A stretch of DNA of 56,908 nucleotides. Origin: a virus. Location of the stretch: IMG/VR virus record IMGVR_UViG_3300027881_000016, positions 1-56,908 of that record; one strand, written 5' to 3'. The position numbers and the translations under genes were made by a program. Below, one piece after another: positions 48,820 to 56,211 of the stretch (position 1 is its first letter; each line of letters begins with the position of its first letter). The notes below the pieces were generated by a model. That model made no database searches, had not been told where the DNA came from, and saw only the letters and a list, made by a program, of their open reading frames with translations.

Positions 48820-51049
48820 ATTTGCGACAGCGTTGGAGTCACATGCGACCACTGGCCACTGCCTCCTCACAAACAGCCTGACGGAACAGATCACGAACGC
48901 GAGCCGCCGGAGACTCTCTGATAAAGACGAGCTGCGACGATGGATCGTGCTCGACATCGATGGTGTTGAAGGCGTCACATCGATAAAAGAATTCGTCGAC
49001 AAGATGCTGCCCGTGGCATTCCACAACGTATCATATGTGGTACAGCATTCACCTTCGTCGGGGATCAAACATGGCGTACGAGCGCACTTGTTCTTCATGC
49101 TCGAAGATGAGGTAGACGTCAAGTCAATTTCCAGCTGGCTGAAGTACACCAACTTAGCCACTGAGCTACTTAGCGACCAGATCACCCTGTCGAAAAACTC
49201 GATGGCACTGAGCCTCAAGCTCGATTGGGTAGCCAACAATAATGGGCGCATCATCTACATCACTTCCCCAAAATGTATAGGATTCAGTGACTTAGTGACC
49301 GAACGCATCAAATGCGTCGTGCAAAAATACGACACTTTGTCGTTCAACTTCAGCGCAATCGGTGCAGCGCAGATGCGTGCCAAGTATCGCGCGAAGCTCA
49401 CAGAACTCCGCGCAGACGCCGGTCTGTCAGTATCGAAGAAGCAGGAGTTCTTCCGGATTCTGGATGATGGTAAGGAAGCTGTGCTCGACGAACTGGTTGA
49501 GCCTGGACGCATCACCAGCTGGGAAGCTGACAATGACTTGTTCATGCGCTGCAACATCGATGGTGGTGACTCGTTTGGTTACTACTATCATCGCAATAAT
49601 GCGCACTACCTCCATAATTTCAAGGGTGAACCAGCAGTTCGCCTCTCTCTGTTCGACCCTGAGTTCTTCAAGAACGTCGCAGAGCCCGATCTGGTAACGT
49701 GGAAAGCGAAAGACATACAGCCGTTCGTGTTCTATGACCGCATGGTCGACAGGAAGTACATGGGCCTGCGCAAGGGCGACGAGATCATCGCACAGCCGAT
49801 GGCGGTTGGAGCTAAGGACTCGCTGGAGGACTACTTCCTCTTCAACAACGGCATGGTGCCTTCACCGATCCCCCCGTACGAGAAGATCTTCGACCCCACA
49901 GTCGATGAGCAGTTGCCTGAAGGCGAGACACTGGTCTTCAACACATGGCGTCCTAGCAAGTACATGAAGGATTCGTTCACGCGCTCGACCAAGCCAACGA
50001 TCATCGATCGCATCATCAGGCATGTCACCGGGGACGATCAGGAAACGTACGACTACTTCATGAACTGGATCGCGTGGATCTACCAGAAGCGCACCAAAAC
50101 CTGCACTGCATGGGTGCTTCATGGTGTGCCTGGTACCGGTAAAGGCCTGCTGTACAACAACGTGCTCGCTCCTATCTTCGGCCGCGACTACGTCGCGCAG
50201 AAGCAGATCGGCGACGTCGCAGAGAAATTCAACGCATGGATGGAGCGTTGCCTCATCCTCAATATCGATGAGACGAACTTCGCCGACACAGGCCGAGGCG
50301 AATCAAAGGTCGTCGGCAAGGTCAAGAATTGGATCACTGAGCCTGAGACGTCTATCCGCGAGATGGGCGTCACTGCATTCAGCCGGCCGTCGTATACGAA
50401 CTTCATCTTCACAACCAACGACCTCGCCATGCTACCGATCCAAGAAGGCGATCGCAGATTTAATGTAGCCCCTAGACAGGAGCATCCGCTAGCGATCACC
50501 GAGGAGGAGGTCGATTTGATCTCCACGGAGTTGCTGCATTTTGCGCAGTACCTCAATAACTACGAGGTCGACTACCTGAAAGCACACCGTACACTCGAGA
50601 GCTTGGCGAAAACTGACCTCCACGAGGCAACGCTTAGCTCTATCGACGGATTTTTCCGCGCCGCCCGGGAAGGTGACTTGCAGTACTTCATCGACGGGCT
50701 CCAAGAGGACAGCGAGCAGTACAGCTCGATACCCAAGTTCAAGGAGGCTGTGGAAGAATGGGTCAAAGATCTCAAGGCAGGACGCGAGAGCGCAGTCACT
50801 GAACAACAGCTCAAGCACGCACACATTGTCATGTGTCGTGACCGCAGCATGAAGCTCAACGCATTCATGTCTATGTGCAGAAAACGTGGCTTTGCCCCTG
50901 CGCGACGACGACAGGACGAGCACCGCTGGAGAGGATGGAGCATTGAATGGCAGATGTCACAGGAGGAGCTGCGAGACCTGAAAGCGCATCTCACCGTCGT
51001 TCCCAAGACCCAGGAACAGCTAACCGAAGAGATCAAAAGCGATCTCTAA
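48680..51049 (+). CDS. Primase-helicase, AEP-type primase fused to SF3/D5-like helicase, 789 aa
   Basis: ATG at 48680 has AAGGA 7 bases before it. An N-terminal region with RRWIVLDIDG (Asp92, Asp94) and SGIKHGVRAHLFFML suggests an archaeo-eukaryotic-type primase. The helicase has Walker A GVPGTGKG at 482-489, Walker B LILNIDET near 525-531 and the SF3-like NFIFTTNDLAMLPIQEGDRRF. It would unwind DNA and make primers for the family A polymerase. Confidence 0.87.
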   Translation: MQLTFLEAEVPLTKSYEKKQDGSYKGGGYPGVTNFTSHVEEVDSIARFATALESHATTGHCLLTNSLTEQITNASRRRLSDKDELRRWIVLDIDGVEGVTSIKEFVDKMLPVAFHNVSYVVQHSPSSGIKHGVRAHLFFMLEDEVDVKSISSWLKYTNLATELLSDQITLSKNSMALSLKLDWVANNNGRIIYITSPKCIGFSDLVTERIKCVVQKYDTLSFNFSAIGAAQMRAKYRAKLTELRADAGLSVSKKQEFFRILDDGKEAVLDELVEPGRITSWEADNDLFMRCNIDGGDSFGYYYHRNNAHYLHNFKGEPAVRLSLFDPEFFKNVAEPDLVTWKAKDIQPFVFYDRMVDRKYMGLRKGDEIIAQPMAVGAKDSLEDYFLFNNGMVPSPIPPYEKIFDPTVDEQLPEGETLVFNTWRPSKYMKDSFTRSTKPTIIDRIIRHVTGDDQETYDYFMNWIAWIYQKRTKTCTAWVLHGVPGTGKGLLYNNVLAPIFGRDYVAQKQIGDVAEKFNAWMERCLILNIDETNFADTGRGESKVVGKVKNWITEPETSIREMGVTAFSRPSYTNFIFTTNDLAMLPIQEGDRRFNVAPRQEHPLAITEEEVDLISTELLHFAQYLNNYEVDYLKAHRTLESLAKTDLHEATLSSIDGFFRAAREGDLQYFIDGLQEDSEQYSSIPKFKEAVEEWVKDLKAGRESAVTEQQLKHAHIVMCRDRSMKLNAFMSMCRKRGFAPARRRQDEHRWRGWSIEWQMSQEELRDLKAHLTVVPKTQEQLTEEIKSDL

Positions 51050-51056
51050 ATTTACC

Positions 51057-51085
51057 TTGCGAGCCCTCGAAAGCCCCCCTATTAT
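51057..51085 (+). promoter_or_regulatory. Sigma70-like promoter with near-leaderless gene
   Basis: TTGCGA at 51057-51062, a 17-base spacer and TATTAT at 51080-51085. The predicted start of transcription falls on or next to the ATG at 51092. Confidence 0.5.
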
Positions 51086-51091
51086 AGAGGT

Positions 51092-51268
51092 ATGGATTCC
51101 GTGCAACTCACCTTAGATTTCTTCATCCCTGAAGCTCTACCCATAGAGGATATTGATGATTTCGTTGCTGTCGTACGCAAAGTGATCGACAAAGAAATTG
51201 GTGAGATCGACTACATGGTTGAGTCTGTCATTGGGTACGATGTATCCGTTGAAATTCAAGACAACTAG
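51092..51268 (+). CDS. Small acidic protein, possibly leaderless, 58 aa
   Basis: The frame starts MDSVQLTLDFFIPEAL and ends VSVEIQDN. A GAGG is too close to the ATG to act as a normal Shine-Dalgarno, but a promoter-like sequence places the mRNA start at the ATG. Acidic, strand-helix style. Unrecognised. Confidence 0.6.
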   Translation: MDSVQLTLDFFIPEALPIEDIDDFVAVVRKVIDKEIGEIDYMVESVIGYDVSVEIQDN

Positions 51269-51271
51269 GTC

Positions 51272-51484
51272 GTGCAACGGTCCTTTTCAGCGCGTGGGAC
51301 AATCGTTGCTTCATCCTCACTAATTGACTTCGTTAAAGCTGAACACAACGCATGGGCAGATGCTATGTTGGGACAAGGTTTTGGAGTGCCCAACGAGTAC
51401 CGCAATGCACTAATAACAGGAGACGCCAAATGGCAAGTTCCGAACAAGAGCACCCTTATTATTACCCTGCCGGAGTCCCAATAA
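51272..51484 (+). CDS. Unknown small protein, 70 aa
   Basis: GTG start at 51272 shortly after the previous stop. MQRSFSARGTIVASSSLIDFVKAEHNAWADAML with a short C-terminal strand. A weak Shine-Dalgarno and 55-base overlap with the next gene lower confidence. Function unknown. Confidence 0.6.
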   Translation: MQRSFSARGTIVASSSLIDFVKAEHNAWADAMLGQGFGVPNEYRNALITGDAKWQVPNKSTLIITLPESQ

Positions 51485-51864
51485 CGCCCCAAGCTCGACG
51501 CTTCGGGTTTGTTTTCGCAGTCTACGTAGCAGACGAAGTCTGGAGAGACATCTGTGTTTGGTCCTCGGGACCTTCACGGTACAACACCAACACAGACAAA
51601 CGGATCCATGAGTTATTGACGCGCTGCTACGAGGGCATGAGTAAGAAGCTCGCTGTACGGGACGACTTCGTAGCTTATGAGTTCAAAGTGTGGGCATGGC
51701 GGCGCGACCACCCACAAGCAAAAAAGAAAGGCCGCTTTCGTCTTGGAGCACGCTTGTTTCTAACTCCAGAGACCGGAGCACCTTGGTTGTTTATCTATGA
51801 TCCAAAAGTAAACTCACTCTCGGATCTTAAAAAGGGGAATGCCCCAGAGGAAATAGAAGAATGA
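51430..51864 (+). CDS. Unknown protein, 144 aa
   Basis: ATG at 51430 has AGGAGA at good spacing. The first residues (MASSEQEHPYYYPAGVPITPQARRFGFVFAVYV) and WAWRRDHPQAKKKGRFRLGARLFLTPETGAPW suggest an alpha-beta nucleic acid-binding type domain with a basic loop. No family recognised. Confidence 0.75.
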   Translation: MASSEQEHPYYYPAGVPITPQARRFGFVFAVYVADEVWRDICVWSSGPSRYNTNTDKRIHELLTRCYEGMSKKLAVRDDFVAYEFKVWAWRRDHPQAKKKGRFRLGARLFLTPETGAPWLFIYDPKVNSLSDLKKGNAPEEIEE

Positions 51865-52538
51865 AATACACGATGATAGCTCTACTGCTCTTTGCACTCC
51901 CGGCTTTTGCTGGGCCGAAAGACAAATGTGACGACCCCAAGCCGAACAAGCATGTCTCGTACGAATGCCTGGATGGAATACTTGACGGTGTAGTCGGTCA
52001 ACCGGGACCAGCAGGACCAATGGGACCAGCCGGCGCTGATGGTGCAACTGGCGCGATTGGTGCAACTGGCGCGACTGGTGCTGCAGGCGTTGATGGCGTT
52101 GACGGTGCAACTGGCGCGACTGGTGCTGCAGGCGCCGATGGCATCAACGGAACCAACGGTGTCGATGGCATCAACGGAACCAACGGTGTTGACGGTGTTG
52201 ACGGTGTTGATGGTGTTGATGGTGTTGATGGCCGCGATGGTATTAATGGAATCAATGGACGCGATGGACGCGATGGCGTTGTACCGAATGATTGGTACGA
52301 GCAACTCAACAGTTACGGTGAGTACCTCGCTGCCACAGAGGCCATTCAAATTCATCTACCTGATGACGCCACATCACGCGTCACCTTTGGCGTAAGCCAT
52401 GTGGACGGCGAGAACGGTTTCGGTCTCGGCTACGCATACAGATGCCATGACTGCGAACGCGACCTTGCCCTCACAATTGGTGTTGGTGCAAGTGGTGACG
52501 AAGTTGCCGGTAAAGCAAGTATCGGCTGGGAGTTCTAA
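51861..52538 (+). CDS. Secreted collagen-like protein with YadA-like membrane end, 225 aa
   Basis: Residues 1-17 are a Sec signal peptide (MKYTMIALLLFALPAFA). Residues 46-141 are 32 unbroken Gly-X-Y triplets, expected to form a collagen triple helix. The final ~70 residues (VTFGVSHVDGENGFGLGYAYR, ALTIGVGASGDEVAGKASIGWEF) look like the four-strand anchor of trimeric autotransporters, ending in Phe. A trimeric protein on the outer membrane is therefore likely. Cys 23 and 36 lie before the stalk. ATGA overlap with the upstream gene. Confidence 0.78.
   Translation: MKYTMIALLLFALPAFAGPKDKCDDPKPNKHVSYECLDGILDGVVGQPGPAGPMGPAGADGATGAIGATGATGAAGVDGVDGATGATGAAGADGINGTNGVDGINGTNGVDGVDGVDGVDGVDGRDGINGINGRDGRDGVVPNDWYEQLNSYGEYLAATEAIQIHLPDDATSRVTFGVSHVDGENGFGLGYAYRCHDCERDLALTIGVGASGDEVAGKASIGWEF
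52015..52285 (+). repeat. Nine-base tandem repeats in the collagen stalk
   Basis: Repeated blocks such as GGTGCAACTGGCGCG and GGTGTTGAC code for Gly-X-Y triplets. Copy number is probably variable between phages. Confidence 0.85.
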
Positions 52539-52539
52539 A

Positions 52540-52881
52540 ATGTTTGATTTCATCATGTCGATAGTCTATCTCACGTTTTGGTCGTGGATAGTTCTCGGCG
52601 CCGGGATCCTCGCCTATCCAACAGTCTTGCGGCTGAAAGAGCGCAAGGACGAGTTTGGCTGGGTCGTGAAGGTCCCGGTCTATGTCCTCTTCACCGCAGC
52701 GATCATCGCAGATGTCATTTTCAATGCGATAGTCGGTTCGATACGGTTCTGGGAGCTGCCGAAAGAATGGCTGTTCACCGCCCGCTTGAAACGACATTGG
52801 TATAGCGATAACCCGAAGCAGGTAGCCCGGGCAACCAAATGGGTGTGGAGGGTCAATCAGATCCACGAGGGTCACATCTGA
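52540..52881 (+). CDS. Conserved-looking membrane protein, 113 aa
   Basis: Two hydrophobic helices (YLTFWSWIVLGAGILAY and VPVYVLFTAAIIADVIFNAIVG) precede FWELPKEWLFTARLKRHW, a pattern I know from phage membrane proteins without known function. It directly follows the collagen-like gene and precedes a lipoprotein gene. An inner-membrane role is likely. Confidence 0.75.
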   Translation: MFDFIMSIVYLTFWSWIVLGAGILAYPTVLRLKERKDEFGWVVKVPVYVLFTAAIIADVIFNAIVGSIRFWELPKEWLFTARLKRHWYSDNPKQVARATKWVWRVNQIHEGHI

Positions 52882-53112
52882 ATGATCAGGCTGTTGCCTG
52901 TTCTCTTCCTTTTGAGCTGCTCCTCTATATCACCGAGGCTAAATTATATAGAGGAGCGCTTCAAAATCTTCGTATCTGACTGCCGTCTCATGGATGGCCA
53001 CCTTTACGTCCCGCGGCGGCGAGTGTCAAATGCACCGCCAACCCCGTGGGAAATGACGGATGCTATCTGCTGGTACGACGACGACACACCCACCAGAAGG
53101 ATAATAATATGA
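52882..53112 (+). CDS. Small lipoprotein, 76 aa
   Basis: MIRLLPVLFLLSCSS has a lipobox LLSC, so Cys13 would be acylated. The mature part has several Cys and Trp residues (DCRLMDGHL, DAICWYDDD). The set of collagen-like, membrane and lipoprotein genes suggests a small envelope module. Stop overlaps the nuclease start. Confidence 0.7.
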   Translation: MIRLLPVLFLLSCSSISPRLNYIEERFKIFVSDCRLMDGHLYVPRRRVSNAPPTPWEMTDAICWYDDDTPTRRIII

Positions 53113-53813
53113 AAGACATTACTTCCTGGTCGTTCAGCCGACTCAAGGACTTCGAAGCCTGCCCACTGAAAGCGTACGTCAAGTACGTCGAGAAACGTCC
53201 GGACACAATGGACAAGACCGCGGCAGATCGTGGCACGATGATACATGATGCGTGCGAGAAGTTTGTACGTGGTGAGGGCGAGTTCATTGCAGAGATGCAT
53301 CGCTTTCGCGATTATTTCGCAGAGCTGAAACCGAAGTACGAGGCCGGCGACGTGGAGCTCGAAGAAAACTGGGGCTTCACTCTCGATTGGGAGATCACCG
53401 GCTGGTGGGACGACGACATCTGGTGTCGTATGAAGCTCGACAACTTCACCGTGGATGAGCGCGACGAACGCGGCCACGTCATCGTAGCCACACCAACCGA
53501 CTACAAATCAGGAAAGAAGTATGGCAACGAAGTCACTCACTCCCAGCAAGGGCAGCTCTATGCCCTCGGATCGTTCCTTCGGTACCCAACGCTGGAAGTG
53601 GCTAATGTGGAACTCATCTATCTGGACCAAGGACAGACCACCAAGCGTACTTACACCCGGGAGAAAATCATGTGCTTCTTCAAGCACTGGAATGACCGGG
53701 GCAAAAGAATGACTGAGGCGGAGGACTTTCCGCCCAAGCCAAACAAGATAACCTGCATGTGGTGTCCGTTTGGTCCCCAGCATGGCGACAAGTCGTGCGA
53801 GTGGGGAGTATGA
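53109..53813 (+). CDS. PD-(D/E)XK nuclease, Cas4/RecB-like, 234 aa
   Basis: SWSFSRLKDFEACPLKAYVKYVEK, ADRGTMIHDACEKFVRG, TPTDYKSGKKYG (Asp and Lys of the core) and QQGQLYAL are typical of the RecB/Cas4 nuclease fold. The Cys in EACP and the C-terminal CMWCPFGPQHGDKSC could bind a 4Fe-4S cluster, as in Cas4 and AddB. It probably acts in DNA end resection or recombination with the other replication genes. ATGA overlap upstream. Confidence 0.85.
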   Translation: MKDITSWSFSRLKDFEACPLKAYVKYVEKRPDTMDKTAADRGTMIHDACEKFVRGEGEFIAEMHRFRDYFAELKPKYEAGDVELEENWGFTLDWEITGWWDDDIWCRMKLDNFTVDERDERGHVIVATPTDYKSGKKYGNEVTHSQQGQLYALGSFLRYPTLEVANVELIYLDQGQTTKRTYTREKIMCFFKHWNDRGKRMTEAEDFPPKPNKITCMWCPFGPQHGDKSCEWGV

Positions 53814-53816
53814 ACT

Positions 53817-54026
53817 ATGGCAGATCTCGGGATGGAACTGGTGGAAGCGCCGGTGTTGAAGTTCCTGGCTGCAAGTCGTGGCGATGTAGCGTTGATCAGC
53901 GAAGAAGTCACGGCGGTACCCCCGCATGGTGCGGGGGTCTTATTTATGGTGGTAGCTACGGACGTTCATCCAACGTCGGAAGAAGCCCATTTCGCCGGGA
54001 AGGCTACCGTACTATGGCGACCCTAG
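53817..54026 (+). CDS. Doubtful small ORF with internal terminator, 69 aa
   Basis: ATG at 53817 has GGAG 8 bases upstream and reads MADLGMELVEAPVLKFLAASRGD. A strong terminator-like hairpin lies inside the frame (53918-53947), so full-length transcription would be limited. The true product may be short, or the frame may be a chance one. Confidence 0.35.
   Translation: MADLGMELVEAPVLKFLAASRGDVALISEEVTAVPPHGAGVLFMVVATDVHPTSEEAHFAGKATVLWRP
53918..53947 (+). terminator. Terminator-like hairpin ending the replication transcript
   Basis: ACCCCCGCA-TGG-TGCGGGGGT forms a 9-bp stem, followed by CTTATTTAT. It lies about 105 bases after the nuclease stop and before the tRNA genes. Confidence 0.72.
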
Positions 54027-54081
54027 CAGCGTGGTGTAATTAGCGGGTAAACGAGTTTTCGGTCTCAAATCCAAAGGCTGT

Positions 54082-54105
54082 ATTTGAAAAAACCGTTCAA
54101 ATTTT
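54082..54105 (+). terminator. Weak AT-rich hairpin just before tRNA-Tyr
   Basis: ATTTGAA-AAAACCG-TTCAAAT, then TTT. It might end upstream transcripts or mark processing of the tRNA leader. Confidence 0.4.
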
Positions 54106-54111
54106 AGGTGC

Positions 54112-54204
54112 GGGTGTGAGGCGAATATTGGCTTAAGTCGCTGCGGACTGTAAATCCGTAATCTGCTAGACAGGGTGATGGTTCGATTCCATCCGCACCC
54201 ACCA
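54112..54204 (+). tRNA. tRNA-Tyr (GTA), with encoded CCA
   Basis: Acceptor GGGTGTG pairs with CGCACCC, followed by A and CCA. The anticodon loop CTGTAAA gives GTA, flanked by a GCGGA/TCCGT stem. T stem GATGG/CCATC with loop TTCGATT. There is a long variable arm as expected for Tyr. Phage tRNAs usually support codons that the host reads poorly. Confidence 0.85.
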
Positions 54205-54207
54205 AAT

Positions 54208-54283
54208 TGGCGAATAGCTCAGCTGGTTAGAGCACCGGTCTGATACGCCGGCGATTGAGGTTCGAGTCCTTGTTCGCCAACCA
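54208..54283 (+). tRNA. tRNA-Ile (GAT), with encoded CCA
   Basis: Acceptor TGGCGAA pairs with TTCGCCA, then A and CCA. D stem GCTC/GAGC, anticodon stem CCGGT/GCCGG with loop CTGATAC (anticodon GAT), T stem TGAGG/CCTTG with loop TTCGAGT. Starts 4 bases after tRNA-Tyr. Confidence 0.9.
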
Positions 54284-54500
54284 AATGAAACGATCCGCTT
54301 AGTACAAGGCGGAGACATAGGTGCAGCGGTGACGAAAAAGTAGCCGTAATGCGTAATCCAACCCCGGCCGGGCGCCGAAAGTGCCGGGGAGCTAATCCGT
54401 ACCCAGAATGGGTACAAACATACCCAAATAGTAGGTGGAATCAACCTACATTTAGGTATGACCCAATGAACCCTAGTGTGGGCTCTCTACTAAGCAAATG
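54284..54500 (+). ncRNA. Candidate structured non-coding RNA after the tRNAs
   Basis: No plausible gene is seen for over 200 bases, but successive hairpins are: TCCGC/GCGGA at 54294-54313, CCCCGGC/GCCGGGG at 54362-54389, GTACCC/GGGTAC at 54399-54415 and GTAGGT/ACCTAC at 54431-54449. No third tRNA T-loop is present. It may be a stable RNA co-transcribed with the tRNAs. Confidence 0.4.
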
Positions 54501-54512
54501 AGGAATAAGACA

Positions 54513-55004
54513 ATGGCAAAGATGCTAATGGGTCAAATCGACCACGCACGTAACCGACTGACTGCTATCTCGAAAGAGAAAATCGGACCGTCACCAACAA
54601 GACCGAAGCAGCTCGACGTCGACGATCTCAAGAAAGCTCTTCGCGCTGGAGACATCACTGTATCCCCCGCAAAGATGAAAGCAGCGTTCAATTCTTGGGT
54701 CGTAGGCGAAGAAATCACCACGGTGAACTGCTCTACGAATTACCACTACGGTGGCCGGTCAAACACCTACACGTACACCATCGTGCAGGAGAAACCCGGT
54801 AGCCTCGAGGAGTACATCGCGGCGTTGTTCTACGACAAGCCGAATGCTGCCGAGATCAAGCGCTACACGAAGGACACGGAAACCTTTGAAGCTCGCACTG
54901 CGATCGTCACTGTTGAAGCGACGAAAGTCGAGGACGCGATCGTACTCGGAGACCAGCAAGCTGCGCTCATCGCGCTGCAAGCATTCGCTGCGTTTGAGGT
55001 GTAG
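54513..55004 (+). CDS. Unknown protein, 163 aa
   Basis: ATG at 54513 with AGGA 8 bases upstream. MAKMLMGQIDHARNRLTAISKEKIG starts a helical N-terminal half; the middle has Tyr/Thr-rich strands (NYHYGGRSNTYTYTIV), and the end has a helix. No family recognised. It follows the structured RNA stretch and is the first gene after the tRNAs. Confidence 0.78.
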   Translation: MAKMLMGQIDHARNRLTAISKEKIGPSPTRPKQLDVDDLKKALRAGDITVSPAKMKAAFNSWVVGEEITTVNCSTNYHYGGRSNTYTYTIVQEKPGSLEEYIAALFYDKPNAAEIKRYTKDTETFEARTAIVTVEATKVEDAIVLGDQQAALIALQAFAAFEV

Positions 55005-55006
55005 TC

Positions 55007-55057
55007 ATGGGTACTCGAAGCCTGATACATTTCCACGAGGAAGGGAAAAACGCATGA
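55007..55057 (+). CDS. Possible 16-residue leader peptide
   Basis: GAGGTG before ATG at 55007, peptide MGTRSLIHFHEEGKNA, with its stop overlapping the next start (ATGA). Expression of the next gene may depend on this short translation. Confidence 0.4.
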   Translation: MGTRSLIHFHEEGKNA

Positions 55058-55281
55058 GATTCATAGTCGAAGGGCGACGCTTCAAAAAGCATCTGCACGC
55101 GATCACGTTCGCAAGACATCTGGCTAAGACCCAGGATCGCGCTGTAGATGTGAAGGCCGACATCTCTACTACGGTGGAGAAGGTCGAACGCAAGTGGCTG
55201 GCAACGATGCACCCCCCGGGTGTGAAGCGCACGTTGTCGACCCCTCTTGTTATACCGCAGAAAGAAAAATCCGCGGTATAA
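55054..55281 (+). CDS. Small basic protein, 75 aa
   Basis: MRFIVEGRRFKKHLHAITFARHLAKTQDRAV is basic and helical, followed by KWLATMHPPGVKRTLSTP. It could bind nucleic acid. The stop codon forms part of one copy of a GCGGTATAA repeat discussed separately. Confidence 0.7.
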   Translation: MRFIVEGRRFKKHLHAITFARHLAKTQDRAVDVKADISTTVEKVERKWLATMHPPGVKRTLSTPLVIPQKEKSAV

Positions 55282-55348
55282 ATCACGCAGGATTCCACCA
55301 ACCTGTTCCCACAAACAAAGGGCTCTGGCCCTAAAAGTTGCGGTATAA
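55250..55348 (+). promoter_or_regulatory. Possible RNA switch: one left arm, two alternative right arms
   Basis: TTATACCGC at 55250-55258 can pair with GCGGTATAA at either 55273-55281 or 55340-55348. The first right arm includes the stop of the upstream gene; the second ends just before the next start. An AGGGC/GCCCT hairpin lies between. Confidence 0.45.
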
Positions 55349-55351
55349 ATC

Positions 55352-55498
55352 ATGAGTATCGACTATTGCGGCGAGTGCGAATGCATCGTCGAAGGCAACA
55401 CAGTGCAATGCCCGTGCTGCGGTAAGGACCACCTGTGCCCTTATTGTGGTGAGCCCGCCAGCGGGCTTGCCGAAGATGATCCAATGGAGGACCGATGA
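55352..55498 (+). CDS. Small zinc-binding protein, 48 aa
   Basis: MSIDYCGECECIVEGNTVQCPCCGKDHLCPYCGEP contains eight Cys in CxxCxC, CPCC and CPYC groups, enough for two zinc sites. Stop overlaps the next ATG. Too short for most gene callers, but the codon pattern and coupling support it. Confidence 0.68.
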   Translation: MSIDYCGECECIVEGNTVQCPCCGKDHLCPYCGEPASGLAEDDPMEDR

Positions 55499-55737
55499 AG
55501 TACAACATCTTCTACTACATGACATACCACACGAAGATCGAGGGCATTGAGGCTGATTCTATGGAAGAAGCCGTAGCTAAAGGGCTAGACGACGCCTTCC
55601 AAAATGGTCACGAAAACCGAAACATTGACTTTGCAGAGGAATGCACCGGCGCCCTCGTCGACGTTCAGGGAGACCCCGAATATACACAGTCAAGGCTCTT
55701 CGACCAAAAGGAGGTTTATGATGCAGAAGGTGATTAA
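55495..55737 (+). CDS. Unknown small acidic protein, 80 aa
   Basis: ATGA overlap. MKYNIFYYMTYHTKIEGIEADSMEEAVAKGLDDAF has strands then an acidic helix (SMEEAVAKGLDDAFQNG). Soluble. No family recognised. Confidence 0.76.
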   Translation: MKYNIFYYMTYHTKIEGIEADSMEEAVAKGLDDAFQNGHENRNIDFAEECTGALVDVQGDPEYTQSRLFDQKEVYDAEGD

Positions 55738-55942
55738 GTTCGGCGACATGACCATAACAGACTTACCCAGCGGCCGTGTTCATTTCGACTACGGACTCCG
55801 CATGGGCAGTGAGACATTCCCTAACCGTAGGGAAGCCTGTGAAGTCCTCGATAAGTGGGCCGACACGCGCCTGAACATAGTCTCGAAAGAGCTGGAAGCA
55901 ATATGCAAGCTCAAGCGATTCACAAGACGGGGGACGATGTAG
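55718..55942 (+). CDS. Unknown small protein, 74 aa
   Basis: A strong AAAGGAGG precedes ATG at 55718. MMQKVIKFGDMTITDLPSGRVHFDYGLRMG has strand-loop style, then KEACEV-type helices. It overlaps the upstream gene by 20 bases. Confidence 0.75.
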   Translation: MMQKVIKFGDMTITDLPSGRVHFDYGLRMGSETFPNRREACEVLDKWADTRLNIVSKELEAICKLKRFTRRGTM

Positions 55943-56211
55943 TGGGTGTGCTCAGAGCTGACAGCCCGGGCGACCCGTCGTGCAGCGATTACACGCTCGA
56001 CTGTAATGCAACCAGCGTGTGGATCACCATAGGTAACTTGAGCGTCTACGTCATGCGCACCGATGAAGGTGTAGCCGTGGACCTCATACCGAAAGGGAAA
56101 GAATGGTGCCCGGCAATCGCCTCGACGTGGGCGCTCGACAGTGAAGGAATTGTCGAAGACGATGAGGAGCCGGCGCACCCGTGGTGTACGCGGCCTTCAA
56201 TCCCATCATGA
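55903..56211 (+). CDS. Conserved-style unknown protein, 102 aa
   Basis: Central SVWITIGNLSVYVMRTDEGVAVDLIPKGKE and IASTWALDSEG resemble short phage proteins of unknown function that I have met in other phages. ATG at 55903 lies inside the end of the previous gene with a GGAAG upstream. Cys at CSDY and LDC may matter for structure. Confidence 0.74.
   Translation: MQAQAIHKTGDDVVGVLRADSPGDPSCSDYTLDCNATSVWITIGNLSVYVMRTDEGVAVDLIPKGKEWCPAIASTWALDSEGIVEDDEEPAHPWCTRPSIPS

Noticed and set aside
48144-50923. Minus-strand frames opposite the primase-helicase region
   Set aside because: They are antisense shadows with Ser/Arg-rich sequence and no coupling to neighbours.
51882-52355. Minus-strand Ser/Ile/Asn-repeat frame opposite the collagen-like gene
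   Set aside because: The repeats are simply the reverse of the Gly-X-Y coding repeats.
54112-54283. tRNA genes as an integration site
   Set aside because: No integrase gene or repeated attachment sequence was seen, and the gene set looks lytic.
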